From: Floccularia luteovirens
Lineage: Eukaryota > Basidiomycota > Agaricomycetes > Agaricales > Squamanitaceae
Assembly: GCA_009739215.1 (NCBI GenBank)
Contig: VSJF01000008.1
Span: 1,612,001-1,676,000 of the forward strand
DNA length: 64,000 nucleotides
Reading direction: 5' to 3'
Shown here: positions 27,571 through 40,785 of the stretch, in pieces
How positions within the stretch are numbered: the first letter of the stretch is position 1
Layout of the letters: each line of letters starts with the position of its first letter
The notes under the pieces: generated by a model
What the model was told of the DNA's origin: nothing
Seen by the model: the letters and a program-made list of their open reading frames with translations, nothing else
Database searches by the model: none
Position numbers and translations under genes: made by a program

Positions 27571-30500
27571 GTATTGCGAAAAAATTCATCTCTTTCCTGG
27601 AGTCATGGGGATTAACTAAAGAATGAAGAAACATATGTTTGAGTTTTGTTCTAATGTTTTTTTCTCGCGATCGTTTTTGGTTCATTTTGGGGGAATGTGA
27701 AGCTATGATCATCATGTAAATCAATTCTGATAAACATACGTCCCATTCATTTATCATGTATCAATGCAATGTGCATCATCTAACAGACTGGGATTGTTTT
27801 TTGTCGACTGCCCGTGATTCATTGCAGAAATCTGGGTCTGCAAACACTGATGGAGTTAGGATTGGTCTTGGATTGGTTCTCGGTTAGCGAAGGTGAGACT
27901 AAGTCTTTCCGGATAGAATATATCAAGATTACAAGTCACTGTAACTGACTTGGAACACTGCTAAGCTGGAACTGGGACAACAAAATTCACACTCTCGATT
28001 GGAACGACTGGAACTGGAAGTTCTAATTCTCGCCTTTTGCTTGGAAATGCTACCTTTGATTGTTTGACAGATGTATGCTTGTTGAAGTTGATCAAGCCGA
28101 CAGTTCGTCAACGTGCTCGGATGGTATCGTATTCGCTAACGTTCTCTAAATTTCAAGCAATCATGCAGAGAGCCAGTTGAAACAGTTTATGCATGTTATA
28201 AATTAAAATTCGGATGCGAATTAGTTTTTGAACATTTGAACTCTTAGCAACATCGCCAATTGCTAGTGGACCCGCAGTAATGGTCCGGGATTGAGAGTGA
28301 TAGTGAGATTGAGGTTGGAAAGGAAAGTGAGTGAGAGAGAAAAATTGAGTGACAGTGAGTGAGGGGCATATATGGATGAGGGAAGGAAAGCTCCTGGTCT
28401 AGGATTACTCCTACGGCCTGGATATTTGTATGACGTGATGGGTTTTATTTCGAATTCAACTATTTTGAGGTTGGGGTACTGTAGTGGGGCTTTGTCTTCT
28501 CCCTTTCCCCTGGTAAACCCGATTAGGTTAAACTTCTTGTATTCGTATTGGGAGAAGTGGGAGTTGGCCCAATCCATACCTACAAAAGGTTCTAATACCA
28601 CGCTTCAAATCTATATCACTACTACACATCAGAGTTTCATTTCCAATCAAAGAAAATCCACCAATCAATCAAAGGCATCCAAACTACGCATTTGCGTAAC
28701 GCCACAATCACGCAATTACTATATTTGTATATGGATTTAAATACACGAACCTTACGAAGGAACACGTAAGTGATATTTAAGATGCTGTGGAACGGCCACT
28801 TCGTTGGTGTGGGTCTGAACAGCAACGCAAGCTCAAGAAGAACCTGATCGTGGTTGAATTTGTTCACGGCACTCAGCCCAGCCTTCGCACGCCATCTTGA
28901 CAGCGAATGATATTGACTCTTCCCTCGATCGTTAATAATCTATTTAAACGCCTTTTTATCGTGACACAAGATCCCATACACAAAATTATGGAGAAAGGCC
29001 TTCAATCAGCTCAAGCATCGTTTCAAGCAACATTCAAAGATGCACTAGGTTCAGTTTTGATTGCCACATTTATTTCGTCAATGTCAGTTCGTTCTTCCAC
29101 TAGTCCAGCCCACATTTTCCCTTCCTATTCGGAAATGAAGGACCAATTTATTGATTTTAAACACTTAGGTTATTTGGATTGACGGCCCACCAAACCTACC
29201 GCTACTTCCGTTTTTATCACCACCGTGATAAAACCTGGCTAAAATGTTTTGCATGTGGTATTTTAGCAAACAGCTTCGACCAACTAATTATTTTTTGCAG
29301 GTAACCGTTCTTTGGTGACCTAAGGATACGATTCTACGTTTCCTGTGATTGCTGATTTCGTTCAGGGTGCTCGATATTATGCATGTCATCGCAATTATAC
29401 ATGCAAGGTAAGTTGCACAATTATAAACCTATTCAGCATTTTTATGACTTATACAGCTATCTCTACGCAATTATCTACCACACGAAAATATCCGATCTTG
29501 ATATTATGGGATGGTAATTTTCCCCCATATTTTATTTCTTATATCACCAATTGATGACAGGATTGTATCCTAAAGGTCACCAGGTGTAAGTTTTCCCACT
29601 GCCGCCACTGACATCCTTTTTCACTCATGTACTGAAGCTTACAAACATCGTAACGGTATTTCGCGCTCTTTTCATAGCTTTTCATCTCTTTTATGACTTT
29701 GATGTCATAGTCAGTGGTGGAGGTAGCGACAAACGGGTATGAATGCATTGTACTTTGTTCACTGTAACTGTGTTGACATCACTATCGCAGATTTTATGTA
29801 TGGAGGCTCTATACGTGTACGTGTCTATTCCCCGGGGTTCATAATTTGCATTGAAAAAGATACATTAGTAAGGAAGAAGAATATGCCGCTTATAATCTTT
29901 CTGGTGATATCATTTCCTTGATACTCGAAATAATATACTTACACCGACTACCCAGGTTATACTATCAGTGATCCAATTTGGTATTTCAGCTATTTAGTAC
30001 TTATTTAATTGATACTGAGTACGTCTATGAACAGGAGTAATGTTCTGTAAGTCACCAAGTTACATACTACTGGTTTTCTCCACTGAAATGACTGTACAGC
30101 GGCCGTCCTTAAAGCGTGTGTCCTTATATTTACTATATTTTTGACCACCTTATCATATTCTTTGTCCTCGAAGGATTACTCTTACCAGATTCAGTAATTT
30201 GCATGAAATTACATTAAGTTAAATGCACTCTCCGAGACTCTTCTCTAATGATACATATGGAAATAGTGGCTTTCAATTTTGGCATTTTCAATGACCGTTA
30301 TTCTTGATATTGTGGTTACTGGATCGCTGGTGTGGTGTTTGCGCAAGAGTAGAACAGGTGTTGAAAGGTCTGTTTTACATGCACACACGTATGGATCTGG
30401 CTCACGAACAAACTGTCAATGGTAGAACTGACAACATGCTGAATCTATTGGTGTGGTATACTGTACAAACCGGAGCGTTGACAAGGTCAGTTCATATGCA

Positions 30501-31786
30501 TAATCACTTATATATTTGGCTTTTTAATCTTTCTTTCCAGTACCTCTAGCGCTATTTGTGTGGTATTAGTGCGAAGCTTTCCCCATTTCCCAGGACCACA
30601 TCTTCACTTGACTCTCACAGGCTGCAACTACGTCTAAAAATCTCATTTACATAGGTGCTGTAATAATTCTTCCCAAGAGTGAGTAAACATCCTCAACTGT
30701 TCAAGTTGTGAAGGGTGTGAGTTGAAACAATTTCTAGTGTACACAAACTCCATTTTAGCTGTGTAAGGTCCCACATTGTCACGCCCTGGCACACAACTGA
30801 GGAAAACTGTTAGTCTGAATTCAAGGGAATACGTGAGAAAGCGAGGAATGAAGTCGTTTGAGCTTGATACACTGAACCAGGTCCACAATATCTGCATTGC
30901 AGATGTGATGACGCGGTAACTCTATAACATTCATGTGAGTGCATAAAACACACCAGTCGGCCCATAACTGATCATAATTAGATTCCTCCAATTCCACCCA
31001 TTCAATTTCATCCCAAAGACACTAATATTCTTTCGCTTATTGTCTAACTGCCACAACAGTGGCCTTCGGTTTGTAGGGTTTGGAACTAGCACCATTGATT
31101 GATTTCTAGTCCGACCCTGTAGCACTTGTCATCTGACTTGAAATTCTCAGTATGTATTGTAACATAAGTTAAAAGATGAGATCGGAGAATTGTAACCAAT
31201 TCAAATTTTAAAGCATGCACTCCTGAAAGACACCCTAGTCATTGTGTTACTATTACCATTTTGTTGCAGGGCTTTTCTTTGGCTCACATCTTTCCTTTCA
31301 CAACCGCAGCTGCATTGCTGTATTTTATATCATCTACTACCTGCTTCGCATCGGGTGATGTTCAGGCACCAGGACATGGATGGATCGTGTACGGCACGTT
31401 CCTACTGCGAGTTGGTCATCCCCCATACATAATGCAATATGGCCCTTCAAAGTATCCTTGAAGCACTCCCCCTCTGCTAGTGTGAATTCCACCCCCGATG
31501 AGGGTTCAGGAGATGTCAGTTCTATGGAATCAGAGGATGATAACTTTGAAGGATATCATGGGGAATTAGAAACATCAGTACAGAAAAACAATCTGCGCTG
31601 GAAAGATCAAGCTTCTCAAGATCATGAAAGTCTAGATGAGAATTGTGTTCCATAAAAACGAAAAATTTGACCAAAGATGAGTCTAGAAATCGGCCAAGTC
31701 AAATGAGAAGTGTAAATTGGAGTGGTAATTGCATCTCATATCACTAGTTTCTTAACTGTCCGATTCATTGCATGATTGTTAAGTTA
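27571..31786. other. Gene-poor interval of 4.2 kb
   Basis: No supported gene. A GAGTGA-type low-complexity patch lies at about 28285-28375. Coding-looking but unrecognised fragments are at 28907-29182 (plus), 31261-31461 and 31380-31655 (plus, the latter acidic and Ser-rich). They could be exons of a decayed gene; I could not join them. Confidence 0.4.
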
Positions 31787-32066
31787 TGCCGTCCGCCTCG
31801 GTGCATTAGTGACTTGTTCACTTGATTAAAAAGGAGGGACAGGGAGCTGCGTAGAAAAGTTTTGGGAAGAAGGACTTATACCACAAACATCAACCGAGAC
31901 TATGACAGTCACTTTAACTGGTACCTTAGTACCTATCGCCACGCTTACGGTCGACAGCAATGCGTTCAACAAGCAAGCTAATGGGGTTTTTGTATCCCAC
32001 CCGGCATGGGTCGCTTTTGGTTATGGCTTGTTTGCTGTTATTATATCGTGGATTTGGAACGTTTAA
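31787..32066 (+). pseudogene. Secreted-anchored family copy B, 3' fragment
   Basis: Only the 3' part of the last exon survives. It starts at VRLGALVTCSLD, followed by an in-frame TAA where intact copies have Ser (TCC) of the LDSKGGTG motif. The rest is open: TETMTVTLTGTLVPIATL, VDSNAFNKQANG, WVAFGYGLFAVIISWIWNV-stop. It is nearly identical to the end of copy A and is followed by the same intergenic block. Confidence 0.82.
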
Positions 32067-32400
32067 TTAAACTACGACTCGATGTAGTAGATACTTTGCA
32101 AAGCTCCAAGTATCTAAACATAGGTTATATGTCGTACAGCCAAGCCAAGTAAACTTCAAATTGCAAGTCAAAAATCTTGTGAACATTACTATGCACAAGT
32201 TTTCAATCACTCACGTCGGACAGATGGGAATGATCTGGAAACACATGTGGGCACATGCAATGCGTTGGTACCTGCATCACTGCGTTTAGCTTCTAAGAAG
32301 CGTGTTTTACCCGCGACACCCGGCTGTCGCGTTATTTATACTGACGCGCGGCTATAACCTACAATGTATACAGCACGGTACCGTATCTAGTTCCCAAGAT
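32067..32400. repeat. Intergenic block duplicated (second copy), upstream of copy C
   Basis: Second copy of 27250-27570, ending about 40 bp before the ATG of copy C. It keeps CG dinucleotides (ACCCGCGACACCCGGC, GACGCGCGG) that are TG or CA in the other copy. Confidence 0.75.
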
Positions 32401-32438
32401 CCCACTTGTTGTTGATCTGCCAGAGTTATAACGCTTGA

Positions 32439-33233
32439 ATGCGGCCCTACAATGTCATCAAGACTATCCTGTTACTTCTCTATTTCTCGTGTAAGTATCA
32501 TACATTTACTATGTCTTTTCGCTCCCTACATTTCGACTTGGTGGCTTAACAATCGTTCTTTATACAGTAGGAATACGCGCCGCGACAGAAACAGTTACAC
32601 TCTTCGCAGTAGATAATGGTCAACCAACCTTGCCCTCATTCAGCAACTTAAACACAATAATTAGTCATGAGGTCGGGCCGGATGGGACAACAACTTATGT
32701 TGAAGAAGATCTCATTAGCAGAGTGGTCATGGTAAATGCTCAAATTACCACAGTATCAGGGACACCTACAAGGACTCTTATAACCGAAATCAGTACCATT
32801 CCCACTCACACACAGTTGTGTAGGTTGTCCCTAGTCAATTGCTGACTTTGACTGACCTTTTTCATTCTCGCAAGTAACGTTCGTAGAGGATGATTCCCAC
32901 CTTCTATACACCCATATCCCCGAACCTATCACTATCTCGGGGATCGGTGTCTTCGGCCTTAATATGATTGAGTCTTGTTCACTTGATTCCAAAGGTGGAA
33001 CAGGGAACTGCGTAGTCGAGCTTTGGCAAGATAGACCGTCAGGCATGTCACTGGTAGCGAACCCCACTATAACAACCACTTTTAGTGGTTCTTTGATACC
33101 TTTCACTACGCTTACGGTGGACAGCCATACGACCAACACACAGGCCAATGGAGCTATTGTATCCCACTTGACATGGGCAGCTTTTGGTTATGGGTTGTTG
33201 GCTGTTATTATACCCTGGATTTGGAACGTTTGA
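32439..33233 (+). CDS. Small secreted, C-terminally anchored protein, family copy C (intact)
   Basis: Family not recognised. Three exons (32439-32490, 32568-32819, 32875-33233) join in phase to 220 residues. Exon 1 is a signal peptide (MRPYNVIKTILLLLYFS). The ectodomain has IRAATETVTLFAVDNGQ, GPDGTTTYVEEDLISR and many Thr/Ser, then FVEDDSHLLYTHIPEP, and a two-cysteine loop SCSLDSKGGTGNCVVE, the only Cys pair. The C-terminus is a hydrophobic tail (AAFGYGLLAVIIPWIWNV) with no basic residues after it, which fits a GPI-anchor signal or tail anchor. I infer a cell-surface or cell-wall protein. Both introns sit at the same places in copies D and E. The three intact members are similar but clearly diverged. 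Confidence 0.8.
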
Positions 33234-34367
33234 ACTCCGGGCAGTCTGGGTGTGTACTTTGTAAGGTTCCAGGTATCAATAGAAAAAGGGATAGATGAAG
33301 TAGATTGATCGAGGACCAGATGACTTGGTCCTGGGCCTGAATACTAATTTGTTGCATGATGCTCACAAAGTATTCCCAGGGTACCCATACAATCAATTTC
33401 TTGCTTGAATCGTGGGGTATAGAATAGAGCAATGTCTGCGTCAAAAGTGTGAAAATTCCAGTTTTTCAACGCAGCTTCCCACATGAAGTGGGTGGATGTG
33501 AGGTTTCCGTTCAGTCAACTTGTTATAATATCCAAATCTGAATTGAGCGGAGGGCTGGATATTTTGAGTTAATGTATCGAAGGAGTTGAACTTGATATAT
33601 TATACCACAGACTGTGCCAGTATGAATTCAAAGACCATGTTCCGAGTAGTTTGATATATGATATTCTCTATGAATGGCATGTGTGGGGGGAAGAAAGGAT
33701 TGTCCTGAAGGTTTAAAGAACAATATATGCCAGGCGTATGTCATGTTTGGTTCCGAAGTCACTGACAAACTCGCCACGTAATTGTTCATAACATTAACTC
33801 GAATGATTTCAAAGTCTACTTCACTCCGTTTAGATATCAAAATGTGCTCATCCGCACTTCACGATTCCCTTATAATTCTACAATCACAACACTACAATTA
33901 ATCATAGGGGAGATTTACCATCGAACAGACGTTGGTGCATGACTGTTGCACATCTGTCTATAGCATGTGTGAGTAATTCATGGTGTCCAGGAAAATCCTT
34001 ATTCTCCCTGCTGACTCCTCAGCAAACCCTAATATAGGGCTGCTGTAATCTCATTCGCTCATTATTTTAGATTATGTCTTACTTTCTTGACTTAATTGGG
34101 AACACACTTACTACTTTTGTGTACAGTTTTATTTGTTGTGGTCAGCCGCTATCGACTACCAATTATCAGTAAAGGTGGGTGTCAAGCAAAGGCACGGCTG
34201 CCTTTTCATCAAGATTCCCAAGTGATTTTGATAATCCCAAAGCACAATAAAGTGCACATCACCTCTCTTTGTAACTCTTACCAAAGCATGCGGCCGCTTC
34301 GCAGTTAAACGACGAACAATATTGGAGTAAAAAAAGTAAAAAGTACCACAACAACTCAGACTCAGAG
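33234..34367. other. Intergenic between divergent family copies, no gene seen
   Basis: Only short ORFs without motifs. It separates plus-strand copy C from minus-strand copy D; both genes converge here with their 3' ends. Confidence 0.5.
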
Positions 34368-35193
34368 TTACAAGAACCAAATACACAGAACAGTACCAGT
34401 GACCAAACCATAACCAAAACCATCCCACGTCAGATGGGACATCAGAGCCTCATTAGGTTGCTTGTTAGGCGTATTGCTATCCACCGTAAGAGTGGCGACA
34501 GGTACTAAATGGCCACTAAAAGTGTTTGTCGCAGTGGACATCGACGTTTGTGACCCAAATGCCCCGTTGTCTTCCCAAACCATGGCTACGCAACTCCCTG
34601 TTCTGCGATTGGGGTCAAGTGAACAAGAATGAATTACACCGAGGTTGTCGATAATACGGTGCCCAGATATGCTTGTAGGATCTGGCAGTTGGGTGAATTG
34701 ATAGTGAGAACCATCCTCTACGACAGTTACTAGCGAGAAAGAAAGAGGTTTGACAAAGTGGACAATGAAAGGTATGAAGGACAAGTTGGACTTACGAAGT
34801 TTTGTGCGAGTGGGAAGGGTAATGGTACTGACCAGTGAAGCTGTGAATGTAGGTGTTGCACTGCCTGACGTGGTACCCCCTTGTCCAAGGATGACCGGGA
34901 GTTGGCTGATTCTGGCTTCTTCAACGTAAGTTGTTGCCCCATCTGCTCCGACTCCTTGAGCAATTATTGTATGAAAGTTACTGATTGCGGGTTCAGGGAA
35001 CGAATTTTCATTGATAGCATCTACTGCGAAAAGTGTAATCGTTTTTGTTGCAGCACGTATTCCTACTATATAAAGAGCGATTGGTAAGCCACCAACTTGA
35101 AATGTAGGGAGTTAAAAGATATAGCAAATGTATATGATGCTTACAGGAAAGATAAAGAAGTAGCGGGACAATTTTTGCAGTGTAGGGTTGCAT
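34368..35193 (-). CDS. Small secreted, C-terminally anchored protein, family copy D (intact)
   Basis: Three exons on the minus strand: signal peptide MQPYTAKIVPLLLYLS, intron (GTAAGC to ATATAG), then IRAATKTITLFAVDA, AQGVGADGATTYVEEA and TLPTRTKL. After the second intron (GTAAGT to CGCTAG) come VVEDGSHYQFTQLPDP, the Cys loop SCSLDPNRRTGSCVA, FSGHLVPVATLTVDS and the hydrophobic end GFGYGLVTGTVLCIWFL-stop at 34368. No break seen. Same architecture as copies C and E; closest to E, with which it shares the stretch VWEDNGAFGSQTSMST (VWDDEGAFGSQTSMST in E) and similar 3' flanks. Confidence 0.8.
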
Positions 35194-35587
35194 TCGAGCT
35201 TTCTCAATGACAAAGTGGGGTGTTAGGAGCTAGATAGATATAGCACTGTGCTATATATCTTAGCAGGTAGCCATGCGACATATGTAGATGTCACCACAGC
35301 CGGGTTTCAGGGATAGGCTATCCGTCTTACATGACGCAAGTACAGTCGGATATATCTACCCCAAGCCGGGTTAGCTCCGAATTGAATTTATCTTTAAAGA
35401 CTCACAAATTTCGTGAAGAGTACTGCAAGATTTCAAATATCCAGTACCAACTGAACGAATCGGGGAAAGGGGCCCGAATATTTTGACAATAACATAGATA
35501 TACACGTGTCATAGTAACTTGCATTCAGATCTTTGAAGTTTTACAAAGTACATAGTACTAATACCAGTAGTCTCGTGGTTTACATGG

Positions 35588-35672
35588 TTAAACATTCCAG
35601 ATCCACGAAATAATAACAGCGAACAAGCCATACCCAAAGCGACACATGTCAAATGGGATACAAGAACCCAAG
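35588..35672 (-). pseudogene. Secreted-anchored family relic G, terminal fragment
   Basis: A short minus-strand remnant of the family C-terminus: VSHLTCVA, a 1-nt shift, then a tail equivalent to YGLFAVIISWIWNV followed by a stop. It lies just upstream (by family orientation) of intact copy D and downstream of relic F. Confidence 0.65.
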
Positions 35673-35937
35673 TATCAGAGAAAATCAGAACATGTTACAT
35701 GGAGAATCAATGGAGAATCACTGAAATGAAATCGATGAAACAAACATGTATGACGTCATGTTGTCAAAACACTCCCATTTCCCGTATTTTCAGTTGGTGC
35801 GGGCGTTTGAAAGCAAAGTTTCTGAATCTTTCAAGATAAGTTCAATTTGGAGCTAACCTGGCTTGGCTATCCCATATGTAACCTATATTTAGATACCTGA
35901 AGTTTTACAAAGTACCTGTTCTACTCGAACTCGTAGT

Positions 35938-36215
35938 TTATTTAAACATTCCAAATCCACAATATAATAATATCGAAAAAGCCATAACCAACATCGACCC
36001 ATGTAAGATGAGATACAAGAACCCTATTAGCTTGCTGGACGTATTACTGTCCATTATAAGCATGGTGAAACCGGGTATCAAAGAACCACTCAAAATGGTT
36101 GATAGAGTGGGATTTGGTGTTAGTGGCGCAGTTGCTGTTTCGTTTTGCCAAGCATTTTCTACGCAGCTCCTCGTTCTGCCTTTGGAATCAAACAAACAGG
36201 CTGGGAGGGTCAAGG
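35938..36215 (-). pseudogene. Secreted-anchored family relic F, 3' fragment
   Basis: Minus-strand fragment of the last exon: FDSKGRTRSCVENAWQNETA, ILSGSLIPGFTMLIMDSN, then a shifted hydrophobic end. The N-terminal exons and the first Cys of the loop are missing or altered. Not functional as read. Confidence 0.7.
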
Positions 36216-36699
36216 GCCCGACGGGAACCTCTCATATCCCCCTTCCCTTCTAATTTAGTATGTTTTACTCACATATCACATTTTCATGGAGGTGTAGGTG
36301 CTCTTTTGCATAAATCGTGCCCAAGTATCCAATTCTAGAGTCTGTTCTACATTTGAAGTTGGACATTCTTGTGGGGTGGGAACCGAGGGCTCTGGATCCA
36401 GTCTGGCAAAGGGTGAGTTAGAGTCTTAGCCAGTGACGATTTCATGCATCCGTCTCTTGGAATAACGCAATACCAAATGGTCCAAACACACTACCAGATT
36501 TCGACTACAGAAGATTCCAAATTGATGATCCAATACCATATTGGCACATGAATTGTGCTGTTATAATTATGGAATAGACTTGACAGAATTCGAAAGTTTC
36601 CTATAAACTTAAATATCTGACATTTTCACTCTGGGGCGAAGGCACTTTTTTACTTCTTCTCAATCCTTGTATCGAACAGCTAAAGCCATGCTCAGAACG

Positions 36700-37030
36700 A
36701 CTACACTTTGACTTATGACGCCTGCACCATCTCAAGAGGCTAAAACTCTCCGTATTCCTATCATACCCGCGCCGGTTCACACCTCACACCGTTGAAGCGT
36801 TGAGGTTCTGTCGTCTAGTCGAGTTGTTGAAATCAATATCAACTGATAGTCCACTCGAAGGAACTGAGTTGATATTCGGTGTACATCTCCTTCATCACCT
36901 CGAAAACCTCGACTGGGGTGCTCTCGATCATGCCCTCCATCCTGTCGCAAAACAGCTGCACACACTCAGGATTCGTGCTTACATGCCAAATTGTCGCCAA
37001 CATTTGATGAGTGATGCATTCAATGTATAG
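36700..37030 (+). pseudogene. F-box/LRR-like relic, C-terminal fragment
   Basis: The plus frame reads RFCRLVELLKSISTDSPLEG and ELIFGVHLLHHLENLDW, which match the C-terminal exon of the neighbouring gene (RFNRLINLLHSLPSGGPLEK, LIFGVQSLDDFENIDW). The N-terminal half, including the F-box-like part, is not found upstream. Probably the decayed remains of a tandem copy. Confidence 0.65.
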
Positions 37031-37309
37031 AAGCTTCTTCAACAAAGAATGCCAATGGCTTTCTCAAGCTGTGCCGTCGAGTTTGGAGTATTCTCAAAAC
37101 CCGGTCATGATACGCAAACTCTGTATCGGTAAACGCAGATACTTACTATAATTACAAAGGTATTGACTACTTAGTATGTAAATTTCAAATAATATAACCG
37201 TAAATTCCAGTTTCAATTCATTGCACAACTTGTATAAGACTGTATGGGTATATGACATAAGTCAATAACTAATCGCAACCAACGAAACCTTGCGAAACTG
37301 AAATCCATC

Positions 37310-38628
37310 ATGGAGAACTGCATCTTTCCAGCAGAGTTGATCATCAAGGTCATCGAAAACCTTAAAGATGACATCCCCACTCTTAGTTCCTGTTCAATCC
37401 TCTGTCGTGCTCTTCTCCCCATTTGCAGAAAACGCATATTCAGCAATATCACTCTCCAGCTGATTCCGACACGCCTTGAACACCTACAGACACTCGCATC
37501 GTTCTTCATAACCTCGCCAGAAATCCCTAAATATGTCCAACAACTATCTATTGTAGACAGCCCCACCTCAAAAGGTCTATACTTCCAATACGAGACCGTA
37601 ATGTCTCATATCCTCAACAAACTCTCGGAGGTCAGAGAATTCCGGGTCTATCTATACGTCCGATGGAGCAACCTTTCCTGGTTGATGCGCTCCAATTTAT
37701 CGTCCATATTCATCTCACCAAACCTTACTACTGTCAGTATATATGGATTCTTCGATATGCCCATAGAAACATTCATTACATGTTCAAATGTCAAGCATCT
37801 CCGTTTCACCAGCAGCCAAGTACAATGGTCTACTCCCGGTAGGCCACTTTTCAGCTTTTATCCTAAACGATTTGCACCAGAATCACTCTGGTTGAGCTTG
37901 AGGACACGACACGCCCCTCTTCTAATAAGCCATCCTCAATCACCTCTTGATCTTTCACGGCTAAAAACACTCGACTTTTCCTGTGAGGACACACTCAAGG
38001 ATCTTCACCAAATATTCGAACAGTGCCACAAATCTCTTAAAGATTTATCATTCCGTTTCTCTGGTGAAGGTACTTATTTGTTTCTTTATGGATCCATTCA
38101 CAAGTAAAAACAAGTTTTTTGAAAAATACAGAGCCACTCCAATTTGATTTCTACAATTTAATTTCACTCACGCGTCTCAAATTATGTTTATTTCTTTCGT
38201 TTCCAGACCGCGAATTCGAATCTACAGAAGAAATGAGATTCAATCGCCTGATCAATCTACTACACTCTCTCCCTTCTGGTGGTCCACTCGAGAAAATCAA
38301 ACTCATATTTGGAGTTCAAAGTCTAGATGACTTCGAGAATATAGACTGGCCGTCCCTCGACACTACCTTACATCCACAGAAACAATTAAAATACATCCAA
38401 CTCACCGCATATCTTCCCTTTGCCCCAAGTAATAGCTCTTTTGACATAGCCGCCAATTTCCCTTCGCTATCTAAACGATGCATCATAGACTTCGAGATGC
38501 AGTTAAAATATCCAGATTTTGGTAACGAGATGCGCGATCCTTCCCTTGGATCACCTCAGAGCCGTGTTTGGGAATCTAGGACAGTTCAGACAAATCAGAA
38601 TCTTTCATCAGAAACCTACATTCATTAA
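37310..38628 (+). CDS. F-box-like / leucine-rich hypothetical protein
   Basis: Two exons (37310-38069, 38132-38628) join in phase to 418 residues. The N-terminus MENCIFPAELIIKVIENLKD followed by LSSCSILCRALLPICRKRIF is the degenerate F-box seen in large mushroom families. The rest has irregular Leu-rich segments (LDLSRLKTLDFSCED, FEQCHKSLKDLSFRFSGE, YNLISLTRLKLCLFLSF). I infer a substrate-recognition type protein, but Skp1 binding is unproven. These families are highly expanded and variable in Agaricomycetes. No break seen. A decayed relative lies 300-600 bp upstream. Confidence 0.75.
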
Positions 38629-39028
38629 ACCCAAAGCATGTGTTACTCACTGTATTGTGAAAGTGAGTGCTCATTTTTGGGTACACTGAAAAATGGTATT
38701 GTGAAACTGTGTAGATTATCCATCAAGTTGATCAGATATATGTCCATGAGATAGCCTCCTACCAAGGCCCACCTTTGAGTTAGAGAAGCACATCCTATGG
38801 TGGTGTAACCGGCAATCGTGAGGCGGTGACGCACGATGTATGCATTGAACAGTGTACGTAGCATATACTGTTCCCATCCCAAACCTAGGCAAACTTGTAA
38901 TTGGGAGTGGGACAAATTAAGGTGAGAATCTGGTTGAATTTATAACTGGACAAGGTATGGAGATGCCATTATATTCCATTTAGACAACGAACAATATTGG
39001 AGTAAAAAAGTAAAAATACTACAGCAAC
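38629..39028. other. Intergenic, no gene seen
   Basis: Convergent 3' ends of the F-box gene and family copy E. The last 60 bp resemble the 3' flank of copy D (the AACAATATTGGAGTAAAAAA stretch). Confidence 0.5.
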
Positions 39029-39846
39029 TCAGACTTGGATCAAAACAGTACATAGCATAACAACGATGAACAAACCATAACCGAAACTGACCCATGTCGG
39101 ATGGGACATCAGAGCCCCATTATCTTGCTTGTTAGGCGTATCGCTGTCCACTGTAAGAGTGGCGATAGGTACTAAGGAGCCACTAAAAGTGGTTGTCATA
39201 GTGGACATCGACGTTTGTGACCCGAATGCCCCTTCGTCATCCCAAACCACGGCTACGCAACTCCCTGTCCCGCCCCCAGAGTCAATTGAACAAGACTGGA
39301 TTATACCAAGGTCGCCAATAATACCAAGCCCAGATACGGTTGTGGGATGTGGGAGTTGGGTGAATCGATAGTGAGAATCATCTGCTACGACCGTTACTAG
39401 CGAGAAAGAAAAAAAGATTAGATCAAGTGAAGAGAGAAAGGTATGAAGGACGATTTGGACTTACGGAGTTCTGTGCGAGTGGGAATGGTAATGGTATCGA
39501 ATGAAAATGTCGCTGAATGTGTTACACTGCCTGATATGAAAACCCCTTGTCCGTGGGCGACCCCGATTTGGCTGATCCTGTCTTCTTCAACATAAGTTGT
39601 TGCCCCATCTGCCCCGACCCCTTGAGCACTTAGTGCTCGAAAGTTACTGATCGTGGGCCCAGGGAACGAAAAACTTATAGTCTCATCTTCTACTGCGAAG
39701 AGTGTGATCGTTTTCGTTGCAGTGCGTATTCCTACTGTATGAAGAGTTACGCAATGTGTGGGGTTGATAAAAATAGCGAACTGATTATGCTTACATGGAA
39801 AACATAGGAGTAGTAAGACAATGTTGAGAACGTTGTAGGGCTGCAT
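39029..39846 (-). CDS. Small secreted, C-terminally anchored protein, family copy E (intact)
   Basis: Three exons on the minus strand with the same intron positions as copies C and D. They give signal peptide MQPYNVLNIVLLLLCFP, IRTATKTITLFAVEDE, GPTISNFRALSAQGVGADG followed by ATTYVEED, then VVADDSHYRFTQLPHP, the Cys loop SCSIDSGGGTGSCVAVVW, FSGSLVPIATLTVDSDT, and the hydrophobic end SFGYGLFIVVMLCTVLIQV-stop at 39029. The first intron happens to be open in frame, so retention would still encode a longer N-terminus. No break seen. Function unknown; surface location inferred. Confidence 0.8.
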
Positions 39847-39849
39847 TCA

Positions 39850-40785
39850 AGCTTTAAGCTTTCGAAAGTGTTGGGGGGTATCATCAGTGTACACATGAGC
39901 CATGGTTAAAACAACCTTCTGTGGGTTGATAAGGATCTAAACGTGCAGGGCTGACTAAATATTGGTTTTATTTGTTCAATATAATGGTTGGTCTTAGGTT
40001 CGGGTTTTCTTGAATCCCGTAACTTGGCTCTACTTTTCGGTAATGGTCGTGTCATCTTCGTTTGTTAGATATTTGTTAACAATTCCCTCTATTTGTATGT
40101 CAGGCAATGATCGCACGGTGTCGTTCAAAATGTTGCATTATTCAACTTGAAGAACAAAGGTAAGAGACTTGGTGGTTCCAACAAATCAAAGAAGGCTAAA
40201 GGAACATACCATATTTACCCCTAAAGATGTCTTTGGTGTTATACTTCCTCTATCAATTGAGAATATCATTACAATGAGATACACTAGTCTATATAACAGG
40301 TAGCGGGCTATGCCATGTGCACAGAAATACGGCCTTATTACTTATTCTTACATAATTCTGGTAACACATCCAGATAGTACTCGTACTCCCAGTACACCAG
40401 CCTACTCTGCGTACTTATGGGACATCGGGTCAGATGGACATTAGGGCGATGATCTATTCACTTCCTTCAGATTCCACAGCAAAGATATGTTTGTTTTTAA
40501 TCTCTAACCATACACAATGTAATTATTAATGATTAAGAGCAGAGTCTTTCGGTATTGATCATCAGAGGCATCCAAGCAAGGGAAAAACGGCCCTTTGGCC
40601 CGCCTGTTCCGTTGAGTTTCAAGTTATTTTCTATTATTGTCATGAAGAACTAAGATATATATAACAGGTGAAGACAATAGTAAAGATCCTTGTTCACCAG
40701 CAAAAACCGCTGACGCCGTGATTGATGCAAGCGTTAGCAATGCGCTCTAGTGGTCCTGAGTCAAGGCAAAATTTGATTTGAACAA
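39850..40785. other. Intergenic, no gene seen
   Basis: Shared upstream of copy E (minus) and the Pro/Met-rich gene (plus). No supported ORF. Confidence 0.5.

Noticed and set aside
28263..28740. Overlapping 112- and 122-codon ORFs on both strands
   Set aside because: Lie on a GAGTGA low-complexity patch, no motif on either strand.
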